DNA from: Paenirhodobacter enshiensis
Lineage (GTDB): Bacteria; Pseudomonadota; Alphaproteobacteria; Rhodobacterales; Rhodobacteraceae
Direction of reading: 5' to 3'
Assembly (NCBI RefSeq): GCF_000740785.1
Contig: NZ_JFZB01000042.1
Span: forward strand, 1-41,724
DNA: 41,724 nucleotides
A program made the translations under genes and the position numbers. Each line of letters opens with the position of its first letter. Position 1 is the first letter of the stretch. A model generated the notes under the pieces. That model did not search any database and was not told where the DNA came from. It saw only the letters and a list, made by a program, of their open reading frames with translations. This document shows positions 1 through 8,433 of this stretch, in pieces.

Positions 1-27
1 CTTGCCGTCGATGATCCGTGCGCTCAT
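1..27 (-). CDS. folD: FolD N-terminus (methylenetetrahydrofolate dehydrogenase/cyclohydrolase), partial
   Basis: Only the first nine codons are inside the window. They read MSARIIDGK on the minus strand, the typical opening of FolD, which makes 10-formyl-THF from methylene-THF in the cytoplasm. A good ribosome binding site (GGGAGAGG) lies just upstream of the ATG on the minus strand. The gene follows rplY on the same strand but behind a terminator, so it is probably a separate transcript. Nine residues are little to go on: the start context is seen, the identity is inferred from family resemblance. Confidence 0.5.
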
Positions 28-116
28 GCCGCCTCTCCCGAATGATTGCGGCGCAGGCCTGTCGCCGCTGCCGGACGGGTAGCCGCCCGGCGCCGGTTTG
101 CCAAGCGCCGAATGGC

Positions 117-150
117 AAAAGGGCGCGAGATCGCCAGATCCCGCGCCCTT
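117..150 (-). terminator. Intrinsic terminator of rplY
   Basis: A 14-bp inverted repeat (AAGGGCGCGAGATC and its near-complement, one mismatch, loop GCCA) lies 23 bp past the rplY stop. On the minus strand it is followed by TTTT. It separates rplY from the folD-like gene. Confidence 0.8.
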
Positions 151-172
151 CCGATACGGTCGTGAAACCGGA

Positions 173-820
173 TTACTTCGCGTCGGGGGCCGAAGCGGCG
201 GCCTGCGCTGCGGCGGCGGCCTCATCGGCAGCCTCGTCAGCGGCAGCCAGACCCGAGGGCGGCGCGATGTTCGCGATCACGAAGTTGCGGTCGAGCGCGG
301 ACTTCGCACCTTCCGGCAGCTTCACGTCGTTGATGTGAACCACGTCGTTGATGTTCAGCCCGGTCAGGTCGACGGTGATGTGATCCGGGATGTTGCCCGC
401 GAGCACTTCGAGTTCGACTTCCGGACGCACGATGGTCAGCGTGCCGCCCTTCTTGAGACCCGGAGCGGCGTCCTGGTTCTCGAAGTTGACGTGGATGAAC
501 AGCTTGACGCGCGAGTTGTCATGCGTGCGCATGAAGTCGACATGCGTCGGCAGATCCTTGACGACATCGCGCTGCACGCCGCGGCAGATCACCGTGGTCT
601 CTTCCATGCCCTCGGCCTTCAGCGTGAAGAGCGTCGAGTGGAAGCGGCCCTTGCGCAGGCGGGTCAGCAGCTTGTTGTAGTCGAGGTTCAGAGCCACCGG
701 CTCCTTGCCGTCACCGTAGACGATGCCGGGGACGAACCCCTGACGACGTGCTGCGCGAGCGGCCCCCTTGCCCGTCCCCGTGCGCACGACGGCTTCGAGA
801 ACTTCGTGTTCTTTGGCCAT
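173..820 (-). CDS. rplY: 50S ribosomal protein L25, long (Ctc/TL5) form
   Basis: Binds 5S rRNA in the central protuberance of the large ribosomal subunit. The 215-residue protein begins [13 protein letters not shown] and contains the L25 beta-barrel region ([17 protein letters not shown] and on), followed by the second all-beta TL5 domain ([23 protein letters not shown]). It ends in a low-complexity Ala/Glu/Asp tail (about the last 25 residues), common in alphaproteobacterial L25. The open frame extends 13 codons further upstream, but the ATG at 820 has the ribosome binding site (AAGGAA, 7 nt away) and the family's usual N-terminus. Single gene, closed by the hairpin at 117-150. In related genomes pth often follows it; here a folD-like gene does. 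Confidence 0.95.
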   Translation of the reverse strand: MAKEHEVLEAVVRTGTGKGAARAARRQGFVPGIVYGDGKEPVALNLDYNKLLTRLRKGRFHSTLFTLKAEGMEETTVICRGVQRDVVKDLPTHVDFMRTHDNSRVKLFIHVNFENQDAAPGLKKGGTLTIVRPEVELEVLAGNIPDHITVDLTGLNINDVVHINDVKLPEGAKSALDRNFVIANIAPPSGLAAADEAADEAAAAAQAAASAPDAK

Positions 821-899
821 TTGCTTATTCCTTCGGTTTGAGATTCGAGCCGCCTCCAAGGGTGCCGGCCCATGAGCGTGTGCGCATAATCCGGAATAT

Positions 900-994
900 C
901 CTTGCAGGCAAGGGAAATCGCGTCACCGCGCCCGGCACTTGCATCGCGCCGTTACCTGACATAAGTCAGATATATTATCTGACGAAGGTCTGAC
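900..994. promoter_or_regulatory. Divergent regulatory region with nested palindromes (probable MarR operator)
   Basis: Between rplY and the MarR-GNAT gene there are several symmetric elements. A perfect 19-bp inverted repeat, GTCAGATA-TAT-TATCTGAC, is at 965-983. An overlapping CTGAC-ATAA-GTCAG is at 956-969. A further GTCTGAC is at 988-994, directly before the ATG. The CTGAC half-site thus occurs at 956, 979 and 990, with an inverted copy at 965. A separate palindrome, CCTTGC-AG-GCAAGG, lies at 900-913, nearer rplY. MarR proteins bind palindromes of about this size over their own promoters, so autoregulation is the natural inference; no binding is proven. Confidence 0.6.
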
Positions 995-996
995 AC

Positions 997-1872
997 ATGA
1001 CACGAGATGACATTGCCCGCCTGCGCCGGTTCAATCGCGCCGTCACCGCCGAGGTTGGCGCGCTCGACACGTCCTTTCTCGGGCGCGGCCGTCCGCTCGG
1101 CCCGGCGCGGGTGCTGAACGCCATCGGTCAGGGCATCGCCGAGGTGGGCGAGATCCGGGCCTATCTGCGCCTCGACAGCGGTCTCGCGAGCCGCCTGCTG
1201 CGCGGGCTCGAGGCGGAGGGGCTGATCGAGACCAGCCCCGACCCGCAGGATGCGCGCCGCCGCATCGCCCGACTGACGCCCACCGGGGCAGAGGAGGTCG
1301 CGGCCTACGAAGCGTTGTCGGATGCTCAGGCCGGGGCGATCCTCGCGCGGCATCCGCACCCTGAGGCCCTGCTCGCCGCGATGGATCTGGTCGCCTCGGC
1401 GCTCGGGCGCGACCGGATCGCGCTGACCGAGGTCCGCGTCGGCGATCCGCGCGCGCAGGCCTGTCTGAACGCCTATTACACCGAGCTGTCGCAGCGGCTG
1501 AAACAGGGCTTCGATGTCAGTCTTTCGGCCGATCCCGAGGCCGCCGCGATGGAGGCGCCGCGCGGCGCCTTCCTGATCGCGGTGTCGGACGGGCGCGCGA
1601 TCGGCTGCGTCGGCCTGAAGGGAACGGACAAGGGCTATGCCGAGATCAAGCGGCTGTGGATCGACCCTTCGGCGCGCGGCCTCGGCCTGGCAACGCGGCT
1701 GATGGCGGAAATCGAAGCCCGGGCCCGTGCACTCGGAATCGCGCGGCTGCGGCTCGATACCAATTCCGCCCTGCCCGAGGCCATCGCCCTCTATCGCCGC
1801 GCCGGCTGGACCGAAATCGGACGGTTCAACGACGACCCCTATCCCGACCATTTCTTCGAGAAGCGAATCTGA
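997..1872 (+). CDS. MarR-family regulator fused to a GNAT acetyltransferase
   Basis: A 291-residue two-domain protein. Residues 1-140 form a MarR-type winged helix: the sequence around 52-98 (EIRAYLRLDSGLASRLLRGLEAEGLIE, then PDPQDARRRIARLTPTG) matches the recognition helix and wing. Residues 145-291 form a GNAT fold with the acetyl-CoA loop WIDPSARGLGLATRLM at about 221-236 and the late GNAT motif ALPEAIALYRRAGW. The fusion is known in bacteria, but the substrate of the acetyltransferase is not predictable. The start is fixed by GAAGG 8 nt before the ATG. It is divergent from rplY, and the palindromes just upstream suggest it represses itself. It is convergent with lldD, with 46 bp between stops. 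Confidence 0.88.
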   Translation: MTRDDIARLRRFNRAVTAEVGALDTSFLGRGRPLGPARVLNAIGQGIAEVGEIRAYLRLDSGLASRLLRGLEAEGLIETSPDPQDARRRIARLTPTGAEEVAAYEALSDAQAGAILARHPHPEALLAAMDLVASALGRDRIALTEVRVGDPRAQACLNAYYTELSQRLKQGFDVSLSADPEAAAMEAPRGAFLIAVSDGRAIGCVGLKGTDKGYAEIKRLWIDPSARGLGLATRLMAEIEARARALGIARLRLDTNSALPEAIALYRRAGWTEIGRFNDDPYPDHFFEKRI

Positions 1873-1877
1873 CGGGC

Positions 1878-1899
1878 ACCGCCCCCGGGGGGGGGCGGT
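1878..1899. terminator. GC-rich hairpin between convergent genes
   Basis: ACCGCCCCC and GGGGGCGGT form a perfect 9-bp stem around a GGGG loop, so nine G residues stand in a row. It lies between the convergent MarR-GNAT and lldD stops. There is no T-run on either strand, so it is a terminator-like structure rather than a classical intrinsic terminator. Confidence 0.4.
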
Positions 1900-1918
1900 C
1901 CCGCCGGCCCCGGTCCGG

Positions 1919-3103
1919 TCAGGGCTGCACGTAGCTGTCGAAGAACCCCTTCGGCACCAGCAGGTTCTCGCGCCGCAGCCGGTTCACGTCGCGCTCACCG
2001 CACAGCGCCATCGAGGTATCGAGCTCGGCGCGCAGGATCTGCAATGCCTTGCTCACCCCGGCCTCGCCCATCGCGCCGAGACCGTGGATATAGGCCCGCC
2101 CGATCATCGCCGCATCCGCGCCAAGCGCCAGCGCCTTCAGGATGTCCTGCCCCTGACGGATGCCGCTGTCGATATAGACCTCGGTGCTGCGTTTGCCGCG
2201 CTCGCCGCCGACCGCCTCGAGGATCTTCGGCAGCATCCGGATCGTCGGCAGCGCACCGTCGAGCTGACGTCCGCCGTGGTTCGACACGATGATCGCATCG
2301 GCACCGAAATCGGCCGCCATGCGCGCATCGTCGGGGTCGTTGATCCCCTTCAGGATCAGCTTGCCGCCCCAGTTGTCGCGGATCCGAGCGATCTTCGCCC
2401 AGTCGAGGCGCGGATCGAACTGCTCCGTCGTCCAGGTCGAGAGCGACGAGGTATCCGTCACGCTCTTGGCGTGCCCCACGATGTTGCCGAAGGTACGCCG
2501 CGGCGTGCCCAGCATCTCAAGGCCCCACTGCACCTTGGTCATCATGTTGACGATATTGGGCAAGGTCAGCTTCGGCGGCGCGCTCAGCCCGTTCTTCAGA
2601 TCCTTGTGCCGCTGGCCGAGGATCTGCAGATCCAGCGTCACCACGAGGGCCGAGCAATTGGCCTTCTTCGCCCGTTCCAGCAGATTGTCGACGAAATCCT
2701 CGTCGGTCATCACGTAGAGCTGGAACCAGAACGGCTCGGGCGAGGCGGCATGCACATCCTCGATCGAGCAGATCGACATCGTCGACAGCGTATAGGGCAC
2801 GCCGAACTTCGCCGCCGCCCGCGCCGCCTTGATCTCGCCGTCGGCGCGCTGCATCCCGGTCATGCCGACCGGGCACAGCCCCAGCGGCATCGCCACCTTG
2901 CGCCCGAGCATGGTGGATTCGGTCGTGCGCCCCGACATGTCGACCGCCACCTTCTGGCGCAGCCGGATATCGGCGAAATCCGAAGTGTTCTCGCGGAACG
3001 TCTGCTCGGTATAGGAGCCGCTCTCGCAATAGTCGTAGAACATCTTCGGGGTCCGCTTGCGGTGCAGATCCTTCAGGTCCTGGATGCAGGTAATGACAGG
3101 CAT
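1919..3103 (-). CDS. lldD: L-lactate dehydrogenase (FMN-dependent, quinone/cytochrome-linked)
   Basis: Oxidises L-lactate to pyruvate at the membrane, passing electrons to the respiratory chain. The 394-residue protein has the whole FMN-dependent alpha-hydroxy-acid dehydrogenase barrel: Tyr in FYDYCESGS (22-30), the flavin-site Lys in LKGI (251-254), catalytic His276 and Arg279 in SNHGGRQLD, and the phosphate-binding DSGIRQGQD. Length matches LldD (about 380-400) and it has no cytochrome b2 domain. The ATG at 3103 has GAGGAG 7 nt upstream. It stands alone here: no permease or LldR-type regulator adjoins. Other members of the family (glycolate or mandelate oxidases) cannot be excluded from sequence alone, but overall resemblance favours lactate. 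Confidence 0.88.
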   Translation of the reverse strand: MPVITCIQDLKDLHRKRTPKMFYDYCESGSYTEQTFRENTSDFADIRLRQKVAVDMSGRTTESTMLGRKVAMPLGLCPVGMTGMQRADGEIKAARAAAKFGVPYTLSTMSICSIEDVHAASPEPFWFQLYVMTDEDFVDNLLERAKKANCSALVVTLDLQILGQRHKDLKNGLSAPPKLTLPNIVNMMTKVQWGLEMLGTPRRTFGNIVGHAKSVTDTSSLSTWTTEQFDPRLDWAKIARIRDNWGGKLILKGINDPDDARMAADFGADAIIVSNHGGRQLDGALPTIRMLPKILEAVGGERGKRSTEVYIDSGIRQGQDILKALALGADAAMIGRAYIHGLGAMGEAGVSKALQILRAELDTSMALCGERDVNRLRRENLLVPKGFFDSYVQP

Positions 3104-3214
3104 GGCAAGCTCCTCGACGCGACGTCACAGGATCAAAGCGTTACCCCCTGAGAGCCGCGATTTCAATCCTTGGCGTCGCCACGCAATCCCCGGCCCGCCT
3201 CCCGGCCCCACCAT

Positions 3215-3293
3215 CGCCCTTTCGGCTTTCCACAAATATCCTCGGGGGTGAATTTCGTCCGCACGGACGAAAGAGGGGGCAGACAGCCCCCTC
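3215..3293 (+). repeat. Dispersed two-hairpin repeat, copy A
   Basis: Conserved leader (CCCTTTCGGCTTTCC, then CACAAATATCCTCGGGGGTGA), then hairpin 1 at 3253-3272 (TTTCGTCCG / CGGACGAAA, loop CA) and hairpin 2 at 3273-3293 (GAGGGGG / CCCCCTC, loop CAGACAG). It sits in the 241-bp gap between the trpA stop and the lldD start, in the opposite orientation to both genes. Hairpin 1 differs in sequence from the other copies but is perfectly paired. The rest of the gap shows nothing recognisable. Confidence 0.8.
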
Positions 3294-3344
3294 GCGCCCT
3301 CCTGGGCAAGGCGCCCCTGCCGGGCACCCGAAACCTGTCGGCCC

Positions 3345-4136
3345 TCAGGCCGCGTGCGCACCCGCCGCAAGTTCCGCGACCCGCGCCAGAACCTCATCGG
3401 CGGGCTTGCCCTCGCCGATCAGCTTGACGATGGCCGAGCCGATGACGCAGCCGTCCGCCACGCCGGCGATGGTCTTCGCGGCCTCGGGCGTCGAGATGCC
3501 GAAGCCGACGATCACCGGCAGATCGGTCTTCGCCTTGATCCGGGCGACCTCGGGGGCGACGGTCTCGGCCTGTGCCGCCTGGCTGCCGGTGATCCCGGTG
3601 ACCGAAACGTAATAGACGAAGCCCGAGGTATTGCGCAGCACCGTCGGCAGCCGGTGCGCATCGGTCGTCGGCGTCGCCAGACGGATGAAGTTGATCCCCG
3701 CCGCCTGCGCGGGCAGGCACAGCTCGCTGTCTTCCTCGGGCGGCAGGTCGACGACGATCAGCCCGTCGATGCCGGCCTCCTTCGCGTCCTTCAGGAAGGT
3801 GTCGACGCCGCGGTTGTAGATCGGGTTGTAATAGCCCATCAGCACCACCGGCGTGGTATCGTCCTCCTCGCGGAACGCGCGCACCATGTCGAGGGTCTGC
3901 TGCAACTTCTGATGATGGGCAAGCGCGCGCTGCCCGGCGTGCTGGATCGTCGGGCCGTCGGCCATGGGATCGGTGAAGGGCATCCCCAGCTCGATCACGT
4001 CGACGCCCGCCGCCGGCATCCCCTTCATCACCGCGAGCGAGGTCGCGATATCCGGATCCCCGGCCATCAGGTAGGCCACGAAAGCCTTCTTGCCCTCGGC
4101 TTTCAGGGCGGCGAACTTCGCATCAATCCGGGTCAT
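3345..4136 (-). CDS. trpA: Tryptophan synthase alpha chain
   Basis: Cleaves indole-3-glycerol phosphate to indole and glyceraldehyde 3-phosphate; indole is channelled to TrpB. The 263-residue TIM barrel carries both catalytic acids at the classical positions: Glu49 in [11 protein letters not shown] and Asp60 in MADGP. It also has the phosphate-binding loops (VSVTGITG and GFGIS). The reading frame is open for another 400 codons upstream, but that part is the antisense of ychF. ATG 4136 (MTRIDAKF) is the family start, with GAGGAAGTGACC just before it. trpB and trpF are not adjacent upstream here: the divergent neighbour is ychF, so trpA is separated from the rest of the pathway within this window. 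Confidence 0.96.
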   Translation of the reverse strand: MTRIDAKFAALKAEGKKAFVAYLMAGDPDIATSLAVMKGMPAAGVDVIELGMPFTDPMADGPTIQHAGQRALAHHQKLQQTLDMVRAFREEDDTTPVVLMGYYNPIYNRGVDTFLKDAKEAGIDGLIVVDLPPEEDSELCLPAQAAGINFIRLATPTTDAHRLPTVLRNTSGFVYYVSVTGITGSQAAQAETVAPEVARIKAKTDLPVIVGFGISTPEAAKTIAGVADGCVIGSAIVKLIGEGKPADEVLARVAELAAGAHAA

Positions 4137-4283
4137 GGTCACTTCCTCGCTTGGTTGCCGCCCGGTTTGCGGCATGAACGGGGGAAAATCAATGGGGCGC
4201 ACCCCATGCCGGGCGCGGCTTGCTTGCACGGATGGCGCGCAATGCCTATGAAGCGGCCAGATTTCACCCGCGAGGTATAAGAC

Positions 4284-5381
4284 ATGGGCTTCAAGATGGG
4301 GATCGTCGGTCTGCCGAACGTCGGCAAGTCGACCCTGTTCAACGCGCTGACGAAGACCGCTGCCGCGCAGGCCGCGAACTTCCCCTTCTGCACGATCGAG
4401 CCGAACGTCGGCGAGGTCGCGGTGCCCGATCCGCGCCTCGACAAGCTGGCCTCGATCGCCGGCTCGAAGCAGATCATCCCGACGCGGATGACCTTCGTCG
4501 ACATCGCCGGCCTCGTGCGCGGCGCCTCGAAGGGCGAGGGCCTCGGCAACCAGTTCCTCGCCAACATCCGCGAGACCGATGCCATCGCCCATGTGCTGCG
4601 CTGTTTTGAGGATGGCGACATCACCCATGTCGAGGGCCGCATCGACCCGATCGCCGATGCCGAGACCATCGAGACCGAGCTGATGATCGCCGATCTCGAA
4701 TCGGTCGAGAAGCGTCTGGCGAACCTCGGGCGCAAGATGAACGCCGGCGACAAGGCGGCGAAAGAGGCCGCGGTGCTGCTGACCGCCGCGAAAGAGGCGC
4801 TCGAAGCCGGCCGCCCGGCGCGCACCGTCAAGGTGTCCGAGGACGACCGCAAGGCCTGGGACATGCTGCAACTGCTGACCGCGAAGCCCGTGCTTTACGT
4901 CTGCAACGTCGAGGAGGCCTCGGCCGCGACCGGCAACAGCCAGTCCGCCCGCGTGCAGGAAATGGCCGCCCAGCAGGGCGCTGCGGTGGTCATCATCTCG
5001 GCCAAGATCGAGGAAGAGATCAGCCAGCTCGACGCCGAGGAAGCGACGATGTTCCTCGAAGAGCTGGGCCTGCACGAGGCCGGCCTCGACCGGCTGATCC
5101 GCGCCGGCTACAGCCTGCTCGGCCTCGAGACCTATTTCACCGTCGGCCCGAAGGAAGCCCGTGCCTGGACGATCCGCAAGGGCACGCTGGCGCCGCAGGC
5201 GGCGGGCGTGATCCACGGCGATTTCGAGCGCGGCTTCATCCGCGCCGAGACCATCGGCTATGACGATTACGTCGCCGGCAACGGCGAGGCGGGCGCCAAG
5301 GAAGCCGGCAAGTTCCGCGTCGAAGGCAAGACCTACGAAGTGAAGGACGGCGACGTCATGCACTTCCTGTTCAACGCCTGA
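4284..5381 (+). CDS. ychF: YchF/Ola1-type ribosome-binding ATPase
   Basis: A conserved Obg-family P-loop protein that hydrolyses ATP rather than GTP and binds ribosomes. The 365 residues show the G1 loop GLPNVGKS (9-16), G3 [16 protein letters not shown], and the altered G4 motif NVEE that replaces NKxD and explains the ATP preference. A helical coiled-coil insert (about 130-190) follows, and a C-terminal TGS domain ends the protein ([18 protein letters not shown] to [14 protein letters not shown]-type sequence). Length is normal for the family. The start has GAGG 10 nt upstream. It is divergent from trpA (147 bp apart) and ends in the strong hairpin at 5420. Confidence 0.97.
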   Translation: MGFKMGIVGLPNVGKSTLFNALTKTAAAQAANFPFCTIEPNVGEVAVPDPRLDKLASIAGSKQIIPTRMTFVDIAGLVRGASKGEGLGNQFLANIRETDAIAHVLRCFEDGDITHVEGRIDPIADAETIETELMIADLESVEKRLANLGRKMNAGDKAAKEAAVLLTAAKEALEAGRPARTVKVSEDDRKAWDMLQLLTAKPVLYVCNVEEASAATGNSQSARVQEMAAQQGAAVVIISAKIEEEISQLDAEEATMFLEELGLHEAGLDRLIRAGYSLLGLETYFTVGPKEARAWTIRKGTLAPQAAGVIHGDFERGFIRAETIGYDDYVAGNGEAGAKEAGKFRVEGKTYEVKDGDVMHFLFNA

Positions 5382-5419
5382 GGCCGCTCACGGCCGGGCC
5401 ACGCCCGGTTCGACACAGC

Positions 5420-5449
5420 AAAGGCCCGCGTCCCCGACGCGGGCCTTTT
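5420..5449 (+). terminator. Terminator after ychF
   Basis: AAAGGCCCGCGTC-CCC-GACGCGGGCCTTT is a perfect 13-bp stem with a 3-nt loop, followed by T and preceded by A. It lies 39 nt past the ychF stop and 20 bp from the convergent methyltransferase stop, so it may serve both strands. Confidence 0.92.
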
Positions 5450-5468
5450 GCATGAGCGCACCCCGATC

Positions 5469-6389
5469 TCAAAGCCTGCGCGCGACCACCGCCAGCGCCG
5501 CGATCGGCACGCCGCGGTCCATGCGCAGCACGCCATGCCCGATCTCCGCGGAGAACCCCGCCGCGGAAAGCTCGGCGATCAGCGCGGCCTCGGCATGGGC
5601 GTAACGCCGGCTCTCGCGCAGCACGCAGCCTCCGAGCCTCGCCTCCTCGGGAGTGGTGGCCTCGGCGGTGAAGGCCAGCACCCCGCCGGCATCCAGCGCC
5701 GCATGGCACCAGCTGAGGATCTCGGACAGCTCCCCGAGATAGGAGAACACATCCGCCGCCGCGATCAGATCCCACCGCTCCCGAGGCGGATCGAGCCGGC
5801 TCAGATCGCACTTCTCCAACCGGTCATACAGTCGCTTTGCCCCGGCCTCGCGCAGCATCTCGGCCGAGATGTCCCAGCCTTCGAGCCAGCCCGAGCGCGC
5901 CCGCAACACCTCGCCCATCAGCCCGGTGCCGCAACCGAGATCGAGCGCCCGCCCCCAGGTCCCGCCGCCAAGCTGCGCTTCCAGCAGCTGTGGCCCGCGA
6001 TAGCCGAGCGTGTCGACCAGCGCATGATCGAAATGACCGGCATATTGATCGAACAGCGTCTCGACGAAGGCCGAGGGCATCCGCGCCGTTCCGGCCCGCC
6101 CGTCGAGAAGGGCGATCTGCAACCCCGCCCCCAACGTATCGTCCGGATCGAGGCGCAGCGCCTCGGCGAAGGCCTCCCGCGCCCCCGCCAGCGCGCCATG
6201 GGCACAGATCTCGCCCAGCCGATACCAGCCTGCCCCCCAGCCGGGCACAATCTCCAGCGCCTGCCGATACAACTCCGCCGCGCCCCCGGGATCCCCCGCG
6301 TTCACAAGCCCCTCGGCGAACTCGGCGCGCCGGTCGGCCAGGAGATCGCCGGAACAGAACTGAACGGGAGACACGATATGCGCGGACAT
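5469..6389 (-). CDS. TPR-domain class I SAM-dependent methyltransferase
   Basis: A 306-residue protein. Residues 17-85 form two TPR-like helical hairpins (GDPGGAAELYRQALEIVPG; AGAREAFAEALRLDPDD). Residues 105-306 form a Rossmann methyltransferase with the SAM loop ALDLGCGTG ending at 156, the acidic residue in EGWDISAEML, and the later AAADVFSYLGEL. The substrate is unknown. Start choice is uncertain: ATG 6389 (MSAHIVSP) leaves a compact protein, while ATG 6443 adds 18 residues and has a better GGAGGG. The gene is convergent with ychF. Upstream, 6390-6757 is a 368-bp gene-free stretch holding repeat copy B. Confidence 0.82.
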   Translation of the reverse strand: MSAHIVSPVQFCSGDLLADRRAEFAEGLVNAGDPGGAAELYRQALEIVPGWGAGWYRLGEICAHGALAGAREAFAEALRLDPDDTLGAGLQIALLDGRAGTARMPSAFVETLFDQYAGHFDHALVDTLGYRGPQLLEAQLGGGTWGRALDLGCGTGLMGEVLRARSGWLEGWDISAEMLREAGAKRLYDRLEKCDLSRLDPPRERWDLIAAADVFSYLGELSEILSWCHAALDAGGVLAFTAEATTPEEARLGGCVLRESRRYAHAEAALIAELSAAGFSAEIGHGVLRMDRGVPIAALAVVARRL

Positions 6390-6550
6390 AACAGGCCCAG
6401 CCTCGAAGAACCGGCGGCTCGTTTCCTCCGGCAGATGCGGCATCTGTGCGCGCGCCCTCCGCGCCGTCAAGAGGCGGCGAAATGCAGCAGCGCGGCCCCC
6501 TCCCGCGCGCCGGTCAAAACCGCGTGACGCACCGGGGGACCCGCCCTCTC

Positions 6551-6617
6551 CCTTTCATCTTTCCGAAAATATCCCGGGGGTGAGGGCCGCAGGCCCGAGG
6601 GGGCAGAGCCCCCTTTT
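6551..6617 (+). repeat. Dispersed two-hairpin repeat, copy B
   Basis: Leader CCTTTCATCTTTCC then AAATATCCCGGGGGTGA, hairpin 1 GGGCC-GCA-GGCCC (6584-6596), hairpin 2 AGGGGGC-AGA-GCCCCCT (6598-6614) followed by TTT. It lies in the gap between recN and the methyltransferase, opposite in orientation to both. On the plus strand it looks like an intrinsic terminator, yet no plus-strand gene reads into it. The remaining 140 bp up to recN are GC-rich with T-tracts and no gene that I can support. Confidence 0.8.
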
Positions 6618-6757
6618 CCTTTTCTGCGGGGAGCCCCCTTCTCTCTGGCTTTTTTGCGCAGCAGAACCCCCGCTTCGGGTGCACTTGCAGGTAGGGCAAC
6701 GCCCCCCGCCCTGCCCGGGCGAGGCCCCGGTCTCCGGTCGTTCAGCTTCCCGGCAGC

Positions 6758-8407
6758 TCAGCCCTTCAGCAGATCGCGAGCGGCTGCGCGGGCCGCCTCG
6801 GTGACTTCCGCCCCGGCGATCATCCGCGCGATCTCGTCGACCCGCTCAGCCTCGGCCAGCGCCGCGACGCGCGAGGTGGTCATCCCGTCCTCGACCGATT
6901 TCGCGACGCGGAAATGATGTCCGCCGCGCGCCGCGACCTGCGGCGAATGCGTCACCACCAGCACCTGCGCCGTCCCGGCGAGCGTCGCCAGCCGGCGCCC
7001 GACGGCATCCGCCGTCGCCCCGCCGACCCCGCGGTCGATCTCGTCGAAGATCAGCGTCAGCGTGTCCGAGCCGCGCGCCAGAACCACCTTCAGCGCCAGC
7101 AGGAACCGCGACAGCTCGCCCCCCGAGGCGATCCGGTCGAGCGGACCGGCCGGCGCGCCGGGGTTGGTCGCCACGGTGAAGGCCACGGCGTCACTGCCTT
7201 CGGGGCCGGGGTCGCCGGGCCCGATCCGGGTCTCGAACACCGCGCGGTCGAGTTTCAGCGGCGCAAGCTCCGTCGCCATCGCCCGGTCAAGACGCACCGC
7301 CGCGTCTCGCCGCGCCGCGCTCAGCTCCGCCGCGGCGCGGTCATAGGCCGCCCCCGCCGCCGCGGCCTCCGCCTCAAGCGCCGCGATCCCATCCTCACCC
7401 GCATCGAGCGCCGCGAGCCGCGCGCGCAGATCCCCCGCAAGCGCGGGCAGCGCCTCGGCCGTCACGCCATGCTTGCGCGCAAGTCCGCGCAAGGCGAACA
7501 GCCGCTCCTCGCAATCTTCGAGCGCGCCCGGATCGAAGGACAGCGCATCGAGAAGCCGCTCCACCCCGGAGGCCGCCTCGCCGAGTTCGATCAGCGCGCG
7601 GTCGAGCGCCGACAGCGTCGGTTCGAGCTGCCCCTCGACCTTCTCCGCCGCGCCCTGCAACCAGCGGTCGGCGTCGCGCATCGCGCCCTCGGCGCCCTCG
7701 GGGCCAAGCGCCTGCAACGCGCGCGCGACATCGGCGCGGATCTTCTCGGCCGCCTGCATGGTGCGGCGCCGGCTATCCAGTTCCGCTTCCTCGCCGGGCT
7801 GCGGATCGAGCTTGTCGAGTTCGGCGACGGCATGGCGCAGGAAATCTTCCTCGCCCTTCACCGCCTGAAGCTGCATCCGCGCCGCGTCAAGCTTGCGCGC
7901 GACGGCCGAACGCGCGGCCCAGGCCTTGCGCACCGCCGCCATCAGCCCGTCATGGCCGGCAAAGGCATCGAGAAGCGCGCGATGCCCACGCGCATTCAGC
8001 AGCCCGCCATCGTCATGCTGACCATGCAATTCCACCAAGGTCGCCGAGAGCTGGCGCAGAACATCGCCACTCACCCGACGGTCGTTGATCCAAGCGGTCT
8101 TGCGCCCGTCGCGGGCGTTGACGCGTCGCAACAGCAACTCGTCCCCGGCCTCGATCCCGGCCTCGGCCAGCACCGCATGGGCCGGATGGCCGGCCGGCAG
8201 ATCGAACACCGCCGTCACCTCGCCCTGATCGGCGCCCTTGCGCACCAGCTCCGCCCGGCCGCGCCAGCCCAGCACGAAGCCGAGACAATCGAGCAGGATC
8301 GACTTGCCGGCGCCGGTCTCGCCGGTCAGCACATTGAGACCGGGCCGGAACTCGAGCTCCAGCCGGTCGATCAGCAACATGTCGCGGATATCGAGCGCGC
8401 GCAGCAT
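6758..8407 (-). CDS. recN: DNA repair protein RecN
   Basis: SMC-like ATPase of double-strand break repair. The 549 residues have Walker A GETGAGKS (29-36), a long Ala/Glu/Leu-rich coiled coil in the middle (about 160-370), then the ABC signature IASGGELSR, Walker B TLIFDEID and the D-loop region RGVGG. The protein starts MLRALDIRDMLLIDRLELEF, the family N-terminus. It is the last gene of the block, 26 nt after the bamD stop, so it is probably cotranscribed with bamD. I see no LexA box directly upstream. This fits an operon position but differs from species where recN has its own SOS promoter. Confidence 0.96.
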   Translation of the reverse strand: MLRALDIRDMLLIDRLELEFRPGLNVLTGETGAGKSILLDCLGFVLGWRGRAELVRKGADQGEVTAVFDLPAGHPAHAVLAEAGIEAGDELLLRRVNARDGRKTAWINDRRVSGDVLRQLSATLVELHGQHDDGGLLNARGHRALLDAFAGHDGLMAAVRKAWAARSAVARKLDAARMQLQAVKGEEDFLRHAVAELDKLDPQPGEEAELDSRRRTMQAAEKIRADVARALQALGPEGAEGAMRDADRWLQGAAEKVEGQLEPTLSALDRALIELGEAASGVERLLDALSFDPGALEDCEERLFALRGLARKHGVTAEALPALAGDLRARLAALDAGEDGIAALEAEAAAAGAAYDRAAAELSAARRDAAVRLDRAMATELAPLKLDRAVFETRIGPGDPGPEGSDAVAFTVATNPGAPAGPLDRIASGGELSRFLLALKVVLARGSDTLTLIFDEIDRGVGGATADAVGRRLATLAGTAQVLVVTHSPQVAARGGHHFRVAKSVEDGMTTSRVAALAEAERVDEIARMIAGAEVTEAARAAARDLLKG

Positions 8408-8433
8408 CGGCGAACCTCAGCCTGTGACAGGGA

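Noticed and set aside
4137-5363. Very long minus-strand extension of trpA across ychF
   Set aside because: It is the antisense of a fully recognisable ychF; the family start of TrpA is at 4136.
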